A DNA stretch of 37,743 nucleotides from NCBI GenBank assembly GCA_040388665.1, contig JAZKBL010000017.1, forward strand, positions 1 to 37,743, written 5' to 3'. Below the pieces are notes generated by a model that saw only the letters and a program-made list of their open reading frames with translations, searched no databases and was not told the origin of the DNA. Below, one piece after another: positions 7,669 to 15,021 of the stretch (the stretch's first letter is position 1; the number at the start of each line of letters is the position of its first letter). The stretch is from DAHVFY01 sp040388665. Its GTDB lineage: Bacteria; Chlamydiota; Chlamydiia; Chlamydiales; Rhabdochlamydiaceae. Position numbers and translations under genes: made by a program.

Positions 7669-8112
7669 GAAGGGGAATTAGTTTCAAACCGAAGAGCGTT
7701 TCATGAATATGAAATTTTGGATACTTTTGAAGCGGGAATCGTTTTACTCGGGACTGAGATTAAGTCATTGCGCAATCACGGTGGAAGTTTACAAGACGCT
7801 TATGTTCTCATATCAAACGGTATTGCGACCCTCAAAAATGCATCAATTGCTCCTTATAAATTTGGAAGCCTCTTTAATCATGAAGAAAGGCGGGAGCGAA
7901 AGCTCTTGCTACACAAACGAGAAATTGCAAAACTCCAGTCTTTGTCGCAGGAAAAAGGACTTACCTTAATTCCTATTGCTATCTACTTGAAAAAAGGGTA
8001 TGCCAAAGTGAAAATCGGCGTGGCACGTGGCAAAAAACTGCATGATAAGCGGTCAGCTCTTAAAGAACGTGAGCACAAAAAAGCAATTGATCGAGCATTA
8101 AAAAATTACTAA
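7657..8112 (+). CDS. smpB: SsrA-binding protein SmpB
   Basis: SmpB binds tmRNA and delivers it to stalled ribosomes for trans-translation. The 151-residue length and motifs are standard: NRRAFHEYEILDTFEAGIVL, LGTEIKSLRNHGGSLQDAYV, then GYAKVKIGVARGKKLHDKR, and the basic C-terminal tail (KEREHKKAIDRALKNY) that enters the mRNA channel. The start is the third of three repeated ATG contexts, chosen because only this frame gives the family's N-terminus. It is 14 bp upstream of dnaN and probably heads a smpB-dnaN-recF operon; the adjacency is also known from Chlamydia. Confidence 0.97.
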   Translation: MAKNEGELVSNRRAFHEYEILDTFEAGIVLLGTEIKSLRNHGGSLQDAYVLISNGIATLKNASIAPYKFGSLFNHEERRERKLLLHKREIAKLQSLSQEKGLTLIPIAIYLKKGYAKVKIGVARGKKLHDKRSALKEREHKKAIDRALKNY

Positions 8113-8126
8113 AGAATAGGGGTTGT

Positions 8127-9227
8127 ATGAAAGTCATTATTTCAAAGACGGCGCTTGTTGCATTGATCAGCAAAATTCAAGGGGTTGTTCCTTCTAAGCC
8201 CTCGCTTCCTGTTTTAGGCAATGTTTTAATTGAAGCTGTAGCTGACCAATTGTTAATCAGTGGAACCGACTTGACTGTCAGTATGCGTGCTTATGCAGAA
8301 GCCAAAGTTCTTGAAGAGGGCGCAATCACACTGCCTGCGCGCAAATTTTTCCAACTTATTCGAGAGCTTACAGCGCCTCAAATTGAAATTCATTGTACAA
8401 CACCTGAAATCGCATATATCAATGCAGGAACATCCCATTTTAAAATTCAAGGGATGCACAAAAGTGAATTCCCGCAATTACCTGATTTTTCTGAAGGGAT
8501 TGCAACGACAGTTCCTCCTGCACTTTTAAAAGAAATGCTAACAAGAAGTGCTTTTGCAGCGGCACGCGATGATGAAAGACAAGTTCTTAACGGTATCTAT
8601 CTTCAGATCCATAACAACCAAGTCGTTTTTTTAGCTACAGATGGAAAAAGACTGGCTAAATTATGGACACCTGTTGATCTCCCCGCTGATTATACGAGCT
8701 CTTTTATTATCCCTTTGAAAGCTGTTGAAGAGATGGTAAAAATTCTTGATGAAAAAGAACCCCTTGCAAGACTTATTTTCATGAAGGATAAAATCTCGCT
8801 TGAAGTGGGATCGATTACACTCATTTCTAAACTTCTTTCGGGGCAATATCCTGACGTTTCAAGAGTCATTCCAGAAAAGTCGCAAGCACCGATTACTGTG
8901 CATAGAGAAGAATTAGCTTCTCTTTTACGCCAGGTTTCCCTTTTTACAACAGAAGATAGCGCTTCCGTGCGTTTTTCGTTTGTTCCAGGAGAGCTGCACC
9001 TTTCTGCTATGAGTGGAGAAATTGGGGAAGGGAAAGTAAGTATGCCCGTTAATTATGGCGGAGAAAAGCTTGAAGTGGCTTTTAAACCCCACTACTTTCT
9101 CGATATTTTGCGCCATAGTAAAGACGAAACCATCGAATTCGACATCACAGACCCGTATAATCCAGCGCTAATTACTGATTCCTCCTCCGCTCTTTTTGTG
9201 ATTATGCCCATGCGCCTTGAGACTTGA
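8127..9227 (+). CDS. dnaN: DNA polymerase III beta sliding clamp
   Basis: The product forms the ring that tethers the replicative polymerase to DNA. Its 366 residues form the usual three repeated clamp domains. Recognisable segments are the N-terminal KVIISKTALVALISKIQGVV with PSLPVLGNVLIEA, the middle domain with RSAFAAARDDERQVLNGIYL and FLATDGKRLAK, and the C-terminal PYNPALITDSSSALFVIMPM followed by RLET, where the binding pocket for polymerase peptides lies. The ATG at 8127 follows AGGGG-like purines in ATAGGGGTTGT. It overlaps the region before recF and is probably translationally linked to it. No anomalies. Confidence 0.97.
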   Translation: MKVIISKTALVALISKIQGVVPSKPSLPVLGNVLIEAVADQLLISGTDLTVSMRAYAEAKVLEEGAITLPARKFFQLIRELTAPQIEIHCTTPEIAYINAGTSHFKIQGMHKSEFPQLPDFSEGIATTVPPALLKEMLTRSAFAAARDDERQVLNGIYLQIHNNQVVFLATDGKRLAKLWTPVDLPADYTSSFIIPLKAVEEMVKILDEKEPLARLIFMKDKISLEVGSITLISKLLSGQYPDVSRVIPEKSQAPITVHREELASLLRQVSLFTTEDSASVRFSFVPGELHLSAMSGEIGEGKVSMPVNYGGEKLEVAFKPHYFLDILRHSKDETIEFDITDPYNPALITDSSSALFVIMPMRLET

Positions 9228-9231
9228 AAGT

Positions 9232-10290
9232 ATGTTTCTCAAACGGCTTTATTTGAAAAATTTTCGCAATTTTCAAGAAGCGCGTGTTTCTTTTGGGCCA
9301 AAGATCAATCTCATCCAAGGTCCTAATGGACAGGGAAAGACAAATCTTCTTGAAGCGATTTTTTTCTTAAGTACAGGAAAGTCATTCCGAACACCAAGTC
9401 TTACAGATCTTATTTGTCATAAAGAGAGTTATTTTTATTTAGAAGCAGAGTTTGTACGCGATCATCTGTCACAGACGCTTAAGGTCTACTTTGATGGAAA
9501 AGAACGGAAAATTCATTACAATAATACCCTGTATCAAAGTTTTGCTAATCTTTTAGGGCTTATGCCGGCTGTGCTATTTGCTCCTGAAGACATTTCATTA
9601 ATCATAGGCTCCCCCCTTGAGCGCCGTAGATTTCTCAATGTGCATATCGCTCAAACAGACCCCCTTTACGTGCATCATCTTGTACGTTATACAAACGCCA
9701 TGCGTCAACGCAATCAACTGCTCAAAAAACAAACAGACACAGCAATGAATGTATGGGAAGAGATCATGGCCGTTTCTGCAGCTTACCTGATTCTCAAAAG
9801 ACAAGAAGCTGTGCTTGATCTAATTTCTCCTTTAAAAGCCCATATGAACGAACTCTCTCAAGCTCAAGACAGCTTAAAACTCACGTATCTTCCAAGCTTC
9901 ATAAAAGAAGAAAATCTTGTAGATGCCCTGCGTTATCAATTTCAGAAATTAAGACGCCGTGAAATGCAGCTGGGATCAACATTAACAGGGCCCCATCGAG
10001 ATGATCTGCTGATTCATATTAGTGAACAGCTGGCAAAAACTTATGCAAGCGAGGGGCAAAAAAGAAGCTGCATTTCAGCAATTCGCTTTGCAGAATGGGA
10101 GCGCCTTCAAACTATTACAGCAATTCAGCCTATTATGTGTGTTGACGATGTTGGCGTTCACCTTGATACCGTACGTCAGAGTCTTTTTCAAGGAAAACTT
10201 CAACCCTTAGGTCAAGTTTTCCTCACCTCTCCTTTTGATCTTTCTATCGAAGCACATAAGTTACTCATTCTTAATGGTAATATAAGTTAA
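9232..10290 (+). CDS. recF: DNA replication and repair protein RecF
   Basis: RecF is an ABC/SMC-like ATPase that binds gapped DNA and helps load RecA. The Walker A motif is GPNGQGKT at residues 30-37 after the typical start FLKRLYLKNFRNFQEARVSF. The middle has LFAPEDISLIIGSPLERRRF. The signature region LTGPHRDDLL and YASEGQKRS and the Walker B MCVDDVGVHLD follow. The ATG at 9232, four bases after the dnaN stop, gives 352 residues. An upstream TTG at 9217 would overlap dnaN, but family proteins begin at the ATG position. The dnaN-recF arrangement is classic. Confidence 0.96.
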   Translation: MFLKRLYLKNFRNFQEARVSFGPKINLIQGPNGQGKTNLLEAIFFLSTGKSFRTPSLTDLICHKESYFYLEAEFVRDHLSQTLKVYFDGKERKIHYNNTLYQSFANLLGLMPAVLFAPEDISLIIGSPLERRRFLNVHIAQTDPLYVHHLVRYTNAMRQRNQLLKKQTDTAMNVWEEIMAVSAAYLILKRQEAVLDLISPLKAHMNELSQAQDSLKLTYLPSFIKEENLVDALRYQFQKLRRREMQLGSTLTGPHRDDLLIHISEQLAKTYASEGQKRSCISAIRFAEWERLQTITAIQPIMCVDDVGVHLDTVRQSLFQGKLQPLGQVFLTSPFDLSIEAHKLLILNGNIS

Positions 10291-10324
10291 TTAAAAAACT
10301 TATAACATTTTAATTTAATCGTTG

Positions 10325-10362
10325 TTAAAATAATTGACTTTATCTGATACAATTTATGTTAT
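10325..10362 (+). promoter_or_regulatory. Likely promoter region of the cysteine-peptidase-like gene
   Basis: The stretch is very A/T-rich. It holds TTGACT (10334-10339) with TGTTAT 17 bp downstream, and also TACAAT (10348-10353), a five-of-six match to the -10 consensus. Either could start a transcript ahead of the AGGAG at 10375-10379. The exact hexamers are uncertain. Confidence 0.35.
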
Positions 10363-10385
10363 TGTTAACAAATAGGAGTAATAAC

Positions 10386-11462
10386 ATGTCGTCCGTTAAT
10401 CTAAATTATGCTTTTTGCGCCCCAGAGCCAGGAAAACCCAATCCTTATGAACCTAAAGTTCCAGGGCAAATGCGCTCACGAGTTGTTTTTAAAGGGCAAA
10501 AAGGCCCAACTTGTGGATTTTATGCCATGCAAATTCTTCGTAATGAAAATAAAATTGGCAAGTATCCTTCTCTTGCTCAAGAACAAGAAAGCAAAATAGA
10601 AAAGATGTTATCTTGTCATAGAAAAGAGATAACAGCTTTTGATCAAAAATGGAAGTTTACAATAGATTTTGCAGAAGGGTTATCGGATAACTATTCTGGA
10701 AAAGAAAAAATGATAGCTAAACAATTTCTTATTAATGTTGCTAAAAAAGGTAACAAAGATAATTCAGTTGATCTAAATACTCTTATACAATTAGAAAATT
10801 TTATAAAGTCTCCTTATGAAAAATTTAGTGATGTTGTTCAAATAGCAAAGTTCGAAGAGCGCCAATTGATTTATAACTCTCTATTAACACAAGTAGGAGT
10901 TACATTTGAAAATATCGATGAATATGCTCGTAATTTTTTTGAAAGAGATTGGAATGAACTTGAAAATAATGAGAAACTAGTTCTTTTAAATAACTTGGTG
11001 TCAAAATATGCTGTCGAGCACTATCAATTAAAAGCTTCACAACGGCATCCATCCGATTCAGTGATAAAATTGATTGAACAAATACAACTTCATGGTTCTC
11101 ATCTTGTAAAAGGATTTTTCGGCAAAATTAATTATGAAGAAAAACCGTTTGAATTAGATCAAAAGGTTGAAGGTAGACCTGGTTTTGGATGGAAGATAGG
11201 TGCTACACAAAATAAAAACATGACGAGTATTCATAATATTATCATTGTAGGTGCCGAATCAAGAAATAATCAAAACCGTGTTTACTTTATAGATCCTCTT
11301 GATAGTATTTATCCAAATGACTTATCAACGCAAAATATCTACGCTATGAGCTATAAAAAACTTCAATCAAGCATTTGTAGTTTGGAATGCAGAATGCATT
11401 TGGATAACTCTTATGAGCCGCAAGTAGAAAATGGACCAAATAATTACGCACTACACAGTTGA
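10386..11462 (+). CDS. Putative papain-like cysteine peptidase, candidate secreted effector
   Basis: I do not recognise a named family, but the protein has an ordered papain-like triad. Gln38 and Cys43 lie in GQKGPTCGFYAMQ, His283 lies in TSIHNIIIVGAES, and Asp303 lies in RVYFIDPLDS. The Q-x4-C spacing is close to the oxyanion-hole Gln and nucleophile of papain-type enzymes, and H-then-D/N order is as expected. About 240 residues of mostly helical, Lys/Glu-rich sequence lie between Cys and His. No signal peptide is seen. The ATG at 10386 follows AGGAG with a good gap (358 residues). It is much richer in A/T than its neighbours recF and pgi, with Asn/Lys/Ile-rich codons, suggesting transfer or effector-type evolution. 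It ends 1 bp from the convergent pgi gene. A deubiquitinase or other host-directed protease is a reasonable guess only. Confidence 0.6.
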   Translation: MSSVNLNYAFCAPEPGKPNPYEPKVPGQMRSRVVFKGQKGPTCGFYAMQILRNENKIGKYPSLAQEQESKIEKMLSCHRKEITAFDQKWKFTIDFAEGLSDNYSGKEKMIAKQFLINVAKKGNKDNSVDLNTLIQLENFIKSPYEKFSDVVQIAKFEERQLIYNSLLTQVGVTFENIDEYARNFFERDWNELENNEKLVLLNNLVSKYAVEHYQLKASQRHPSDSVIKLIEQIQLHGSHLVKGFFGKINYEEKPFELDQKVEGRPGFGWKIGATQNKNMTSIHNIIIVGAESRNNQNRVYFIDPLDSIYPNDLSTQNIYAMSYKKLQSSICSLECRMHLDNSYEPQVENGPNNYALHS

Positions 11463-11463
11463 T

Positions 11464-13038
11464 TTACAAATGACGGAGGTAAGCTTGTCCAAGAGGAAAA
11501 TCCTTGCTATCAAGAGGCTTGCCTTCTTTTATTTTTGCAAACTGGTCGATGATTTTAAGAGCTAAGACTTTGCCTAGTTGCACCCCTTCTTGATCAAATG
11601 AGTTCACATTCCACATAAAGCCCTGAAAAGCGACCTTGTGCTCATAATAGGCTAAAATCGCGCCCATTGTAAAAGGATCAAGCTTTTGGCCAAAAAGAAT
11701 TCTGTTAGGTCGATTACCTGGAAAACATTTATTAGGGTTATCATTTTTTTGCCCAATGGCAAGAGCTATTGACTGAGCAAGAAGATTTGATAAGAGCTTT
11801 TCTTGCGATGTCGTGCCTTGATAAAGAAGATCTTCTCGATACTGACTTTCTTTGAATCCAAGAAATTCTAAAGAAATCGTCGTTGTGCCTTGATGAATCA
11901 TTTGATAGAAAGAGTGCTGACCGTTAGTTCCAGGTTCCCCCCAAATAACCGGGCCTGTATCAAAATCCACAGGACACCCCTTCTTGTCGATCCTTTTGCC
12001 ATTAGATTCCATATCGAGTTGCTGAAGGTGCGCTGTTAGACGATGTAGAGCTTGTGAGTAAGGAATAATAGCGACAGTTGGCAGGCCGAGAAAATTGCGA
12101 TTCCATATGCCAAGAAGAGCTGAAAGTAAGGGAAGATTATGTTTTGGTTCCTGACGCAGTGCCACTTTATCCATCGCATTAGCGCCCCGTAAAAAATCAA
12201 GAAAACGGTCCATTCCTAAAGCAAAGGCTAAAGTAACACCACCCACCATTGAAGTAACTGAGTACCTGCCGCCGATATAATCCCAAATATAGAAAGACGC
12301 AAGATAGCGTACTGGGTCATCCATAGGACTCCCCTTTCCTGTCACGGCCACAATATGATCTTTTGGATCAAGGCCTGCTTTTTTAAACCACTCTCTAACA
12401 AATTCCTCATTTGTAAGCGTTTCCAAAGTACTTCCAGACTTTGAAACAGAAACAACAAGTGTTTTAGATAAATCAAGCGTGCGGAAAATATGGGCTGCGT
12501 CATCCGGATCGACATTTGATAAGAAATGAACATTACGCTTTGGCTTTTGATAGGCTTCAAGTGCCATATAAATCGCTTTAGGGCCGAGTTCTGAGCCACC
12601 GATCCCCACTTGAACAAGATCTGTAAATCGATCGCAACCATTCAAAAAAATTTTAAGCTTTTCAAGCTCTGCGTAAGCGAGCTCTGTAGCCTCTTTTGCA
12701 ATCTCTGATGTGTTTCTGTTTTCAAAAAAATCACGCATCGCTGTATGTAATGCGGGGCGATTTTCAGAAGGATAGCCTTCAATGGCATTGACAATGCATC
12801 CTCGTTGCATCTCTTCCATTTTTTTAACAGCACTTGTTTCCTCGGCAAGAAAAAATAGTGCATCCATAATGGGATCAGAAACCTTCTCAGTAGCATAAAA
12901 GAGCTTCATTTCTAAAGCTTCAGCCATCATAGCATCAATCCGTTTGGGAGTTAAAACCCCTTCCTTTGAAAGATCTATAGGGCTTTCAGCAAGCTCGTTT
13001 AAGCGAATGGATGCTTTTAGATGATGGAAAGATGTCAT
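11464..13038 (-). CDS. pgi: Glucose-6-phosphate isomerase
   Basis: Pgi interconverts glucose-6-phosphate and fructose-6-phosphate in the cytoplasm, linking glycolysis, gluconeogenesis and glycogen metabolism. The 524-residue protein carries two SIS-fold sugar-phosphate domains: VGIGGSELGPKAIYMAL and VVSVSKSGSTLETLTNEEFV in the first, GGRYSVTSMVGGVTLAFALG, then WGEPGTNGQHSFYQMIHQGT with the catalytic Glu and His, and SFDQEGVQLGKVLA with the catalytic Lys near the end. The ATG at 13038 follows AAGGAGA. A TTGACA on the minus strand at 13106-13111 overlaps the -35 of the divergent tRNA-Pro promoter. It is convergent with the peptidase-like gene. Confidence 0.96.
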   Translation of the reverse strand: MTSFHHLKASIRLNELAESPIDLSKEGVLTPKRIDAMMAEALEMKLFYATEKVSDPIMDALFFLAEETSAVKKMEEMQRGCIVNAIEGYPSENRPALHTAMRDFFENRNTSEIAKEATELAYAELEKLKIFLNGCDRFTDLVQVGIGGSELGPKAIYMALEAYQKPKRNVHFLSNVDPDDAAHIFRTLDLSKTLVVSVSKSGSTLETLTNEEFVREWFKKAGLDPKDHIVAVTGKGSPMDDPVRYLASFYIWDYIGGRYSVTSMVGGVTLAFALGMDRFLDFLRGANAMDKVALRQEPKHNLPLLSALLGIWNRNFLGLPTVAIIPYSQALHRLTAHLQQLDMESNGKRIDKKGCPVDFDTGPVIWGEPGTNGQHSFYQMIHQGTTTISLEFLGFKESQYREDLLYQGTTSQEKLLSNLLAQSIALAIGQKNDNPNKCFPGNRPNRILFGQKLDPFTMGAILAYYEHKVAFQGFMWNVNSFDQEGVQLGKVLALKIIDQFAKIKEGKPLDSKDFPLGQAYLRHL

Positions 13039-13104
13039 ATGTTCTCCTTAAGTTTTTCTAGAATCTCAAAAAAGGATTTTTCCGCATATTGAAAATATCT
13101 ACAC

Positions 13105-13134
13105 TTGTCAAAAAATCTCCTAAAAAGCTAATAT
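13105..13134 (+). promoter_or_regulatory. tRNA-Pro promoter
   Basis: TTGTCA (13105-13110) and TAATAT (13129-13134) are 18 bp apart and end about 18 nt before the mature tRNA. The same bases read on the other strand give TTGACA (13111-13106), a possible -35 for pgi, so the two divergent promoters may overlap. Confidence 0.45.
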
Positions 13135-13152
13135 AGCCTATCTAAAGTCGAT

Positions 13153-13227
13153 CGGAGTATAGCGCAGCCTGGCTAGCGCAACTGCTTTGGGAGCAGTGGG
13201 TCGGGGGTTCGAATCCCTCTACTCCGA
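13153..13227 (+). tRNA. tRNA-Pro (TGG)
   Basis: A 75-nt cloverleaf has acceptor CGGAGTA / TACTCCG, D arm GCGC..GCGC, anticodon stem ACTGC / GCAGT with loop TTTGGGA (anticodon TGG), and T loop TTCGAAT. The CCA end is not encoded. It lies alone between pgi and the 13349-14239 gene, with its own promoter and terminator. Confidence 0.95.
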
Positions 13228-13240
13228 TTGTTTAGAAATA

Positions 13241-13274
13241 AAATGGCAATCTTCTCAGGTTGCCATTTTTTTTT
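13241..13274 (+). terminator. Rho-independent terminator after tRNA-Pro
   Basis: The 9-bp stem AAATGGCAA / TTGCCATTT has a 10-nt loop and is followed by a long T run. It starts 14 nt after the tRNA. Confidence 0.85.
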
Positions 13275-13348
13275 AGTTAAAAATCCGCTTAAAGCTCATA
13301 TGCGTTAAGCTAACTCTATACAAGGCTCTTTTTTAAGCTGTGCTACAG

Positions 13349-14239
13349 TCAAATATAAGAGATCTCTCCGCCGGCGGCTATAAAACCTTGAAGTCTGCGG
13401 CGCCCTTGAGTCGTCAACATGTTTTCAATGACAAAGACAAGGTCTAACCCATCCCATTCTTCATTCAAAAGCATCTCTGGGATAATACGAAGCGTTTCCC
13501 CTTTTTGAGCATATTGCTCTACAAGTTCATCTATTTTTTTTATCACATTTAAGCTGCACAATGTGTCGGGCGGCAAAAGAATCCCTTTTGAGACTTGGGG
13601 GCGAATAAAAAAGATCCTTTTTTCATCCCACGTTAAACTGCATGACGGTTGATATAATCCTTTAATGCCGAGATGCAAATGTGCAAAGCGTTCTTTAGAA
13701 AGTAGCTGAGCCCCTTTAGCAGCTGTAAAAAGGGAAGTGTCAAAACAGCAAAAAGGAAGAAGGTTGTCAGGAAAATAAGAAGAGAGTCTATGCAAGTACT
13801 CTGCAAAAACATCAATACAATAAAGATCTTCTTCTATGGAAGACTCTTTGAAATTTTTTTCGTGCGCAGAAGACCAGAAAAACCGAGAAGCCACATGCAA
13901 ATCCCCTTGATAAATGCACACACCAAATGTTTTGCTGGCAAATTCAGGTAAGAAATTTTTAATAAATTTTTCAATAGCCAATGTAAAAGAGAAAAAATAT
14001 GCAGTATTTTCAAGATTTAACAGACCTTTTTCTAAACCAAAATTGAATCTCCAAAAAATAAATTTACCGCTTTCTATAACTTTCCAAGCTTGGGACTGCG
14101 CTTTTTGCCAATCAAGATCATGTTGTAAACCAGCTAAAAGCTCGATGGGGACGGTATTACACTCATCATCATGGCCGATAATGGGTGTAAAAGGGTTTTC
14201 ATTTAAATAATATTGTCTTTGATCAGAGGAAAATGTCAT
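13349..14239 (-). CDS. Unknown cytoplasmic protein coupled to trmB
   Basis: I do not recognise this 296-residue protein. It has no signal peptide or membrane segment and is rich in aromatic residues. Visible blocks include FWRFNFGLEKGLLN, a central FGVCIYQGDLHVASRFFW, a segment with LTWDEKRIFFIRPQVSKGIL and a C-terminal part, EMLLNEEWDGLDLVFVIENM then LTTQGRRRLQGFIAAGG. The last is a typical alpha/beta ending. Its ATG overlaps the trmB stop codon by 4 bp (ATGA), so the two proteins are made together. Its proximity to pgi and tRNA-Pro on the chromosome may be lineage-conserved, but I cannot verify that here. Composition matches the housekeeping neighbours. Confidence 0.8.
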   Translation of the reverse strand: MTFSSDQRQYYLNENPFTPIIGHDDECNTVPIELLAGLQHDLDWQKAQSQAWKVIESGKFIFWRFNFGLEKGLLNLENTAYFFSFTLAIEKFIKNFLPEFASKTFGVCIYQGDLHVASRFFWSSAHEKNFKESSIEEDLYCIDVFAEYLHRLSSYFPDNLLPFCCFDTSLFTAAKGAQLLSKERFAHLHLGIKGLYQPSCSLTWDEKRIFFIRPQVSKGILLPPDTLCSLNVIKKIDELVEQYAQKGETLRIIPEMLLNEEWDGLDLVFVIENMLTTQGRRRLQGFIAAGGEISYI

Positions 14240-14916
14240 GATTTTTTTTCAAACTGAAGGTAATGAATTGTCTTTCCTTTTTTTCGCCAAAGAACATCAA
14301 AAGAAGAATTTCCATATTCTGGCCAGTCTGTAATAAAAAATGGTTCAGGGTAAGAAGGCTTCCACAAAGGATGCGCACGTATTTCGGAGCTGATTTGTTG
14401 CATATAGACCTCATCATCTGTCACAAAAATAGCCTGGGCTCCCTCTTTAAGGATGCGCGTAATTTCTTCGACAAAGGGACGTTGTACAAGCCTGTTTTTA
14501 GCATGTTTTCGTTTTGGCCAGGGATCTGGAAAATTCATATACATACGACTGATGGAACAATCTGCAAGATAGTAGCGGGTAAACATCAGTGCTTCACCGG
14601 AAACAACGATAAGATTGGAAAGATTGTAATTGTTAATTTTAGCCCACACCCTGCGCACTCTTTCAAAATCATGCTCAACAGCAATCCAGTTAATATGAGG
14701 ATTTTTTTGTGCCTGTTCTGCAATCCAAAGGCCATTTCCTGAACAATACTCAATAAAAACTTCGTTTGAATTTCCAAAGAAATCATGATGGTCAAAAGCT
14801 GGCATTTCCCATTCGGCATGCTTATCATAATATTCAGGAACGTAAAGCACCTTATTTTGAAGTACAGGTTTTCTTTGTTCCCATGTAAAGGGACATTTTA
14901 AATTTTTGGGTTTCAT
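14236..14916 (-). CDS. trmB: tRNA (guanine-N7-)-methyltransferase
   Basis: TrmB uses S-adenosylmethionine to make m7G46 in the variable loop of tRNAs. The SAM-binding Rossmann motif is VFIEYCSGNGLWIAEQA, where the family usually has E-G-G-N-G, followed by NWIAVEHDFERVRRVW. The family signature MYMNFPDPWPKRKHAKNRLV is present, then TRILKEGAQAIFVTDDEVY. The ATG at 14916 (227 residues) has AGGAA 8 nt upstream; an earlier in-frame GTG at 14985 adds a tail not expected in the family. It overlaps the following unknown gene by 4 bp. Confidence 0.94.
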   Translation of the reverse strand: MKPKNLKCPFTWEQRKPVLQNKVLYVPEYYDKHAEWEMPAFDHHDFFGNSNEVFIEYCSGNGLWIAEQAQKNPHINWIAVEHDFERVRRVWAKINNYNLSNLIVVSGEALMFTRYYLADCSISRMYMNFPDPWPKRKHAKNRLVQRPFVEEITRILKEGAQAIFVTDDEVYMQQISSEIRAHPLWKPSYPEPFFITDWPEYGNSSFDVLWRKKGKTIHYLQFEKKS

Positions 14917-14976
14917 GGCCGATTCCTGTATAAAAGAACATGGAGATAATACCAGTATCCGTAGATTATTTCTTGG

Positions 14977-15014
14977 AAAAAACACAGCCTATCTTGTCAT
15001 CATCAACAGGCTGT
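14977..15014 (-). terminator. Terminator of the inverse autotransporter gene
   Basis: On the minus strand ACAGCCT and AGGCTGT form a 7-bp stem around a 17-nt loop, followed by GTTTTTT. It begins 8 bp beyond the stop codon at 15022 and lies upstream of trmB, so trmB may need its own promoter. Confidence 0.7.
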
Positions 15015-15021
15015 AAAAATT

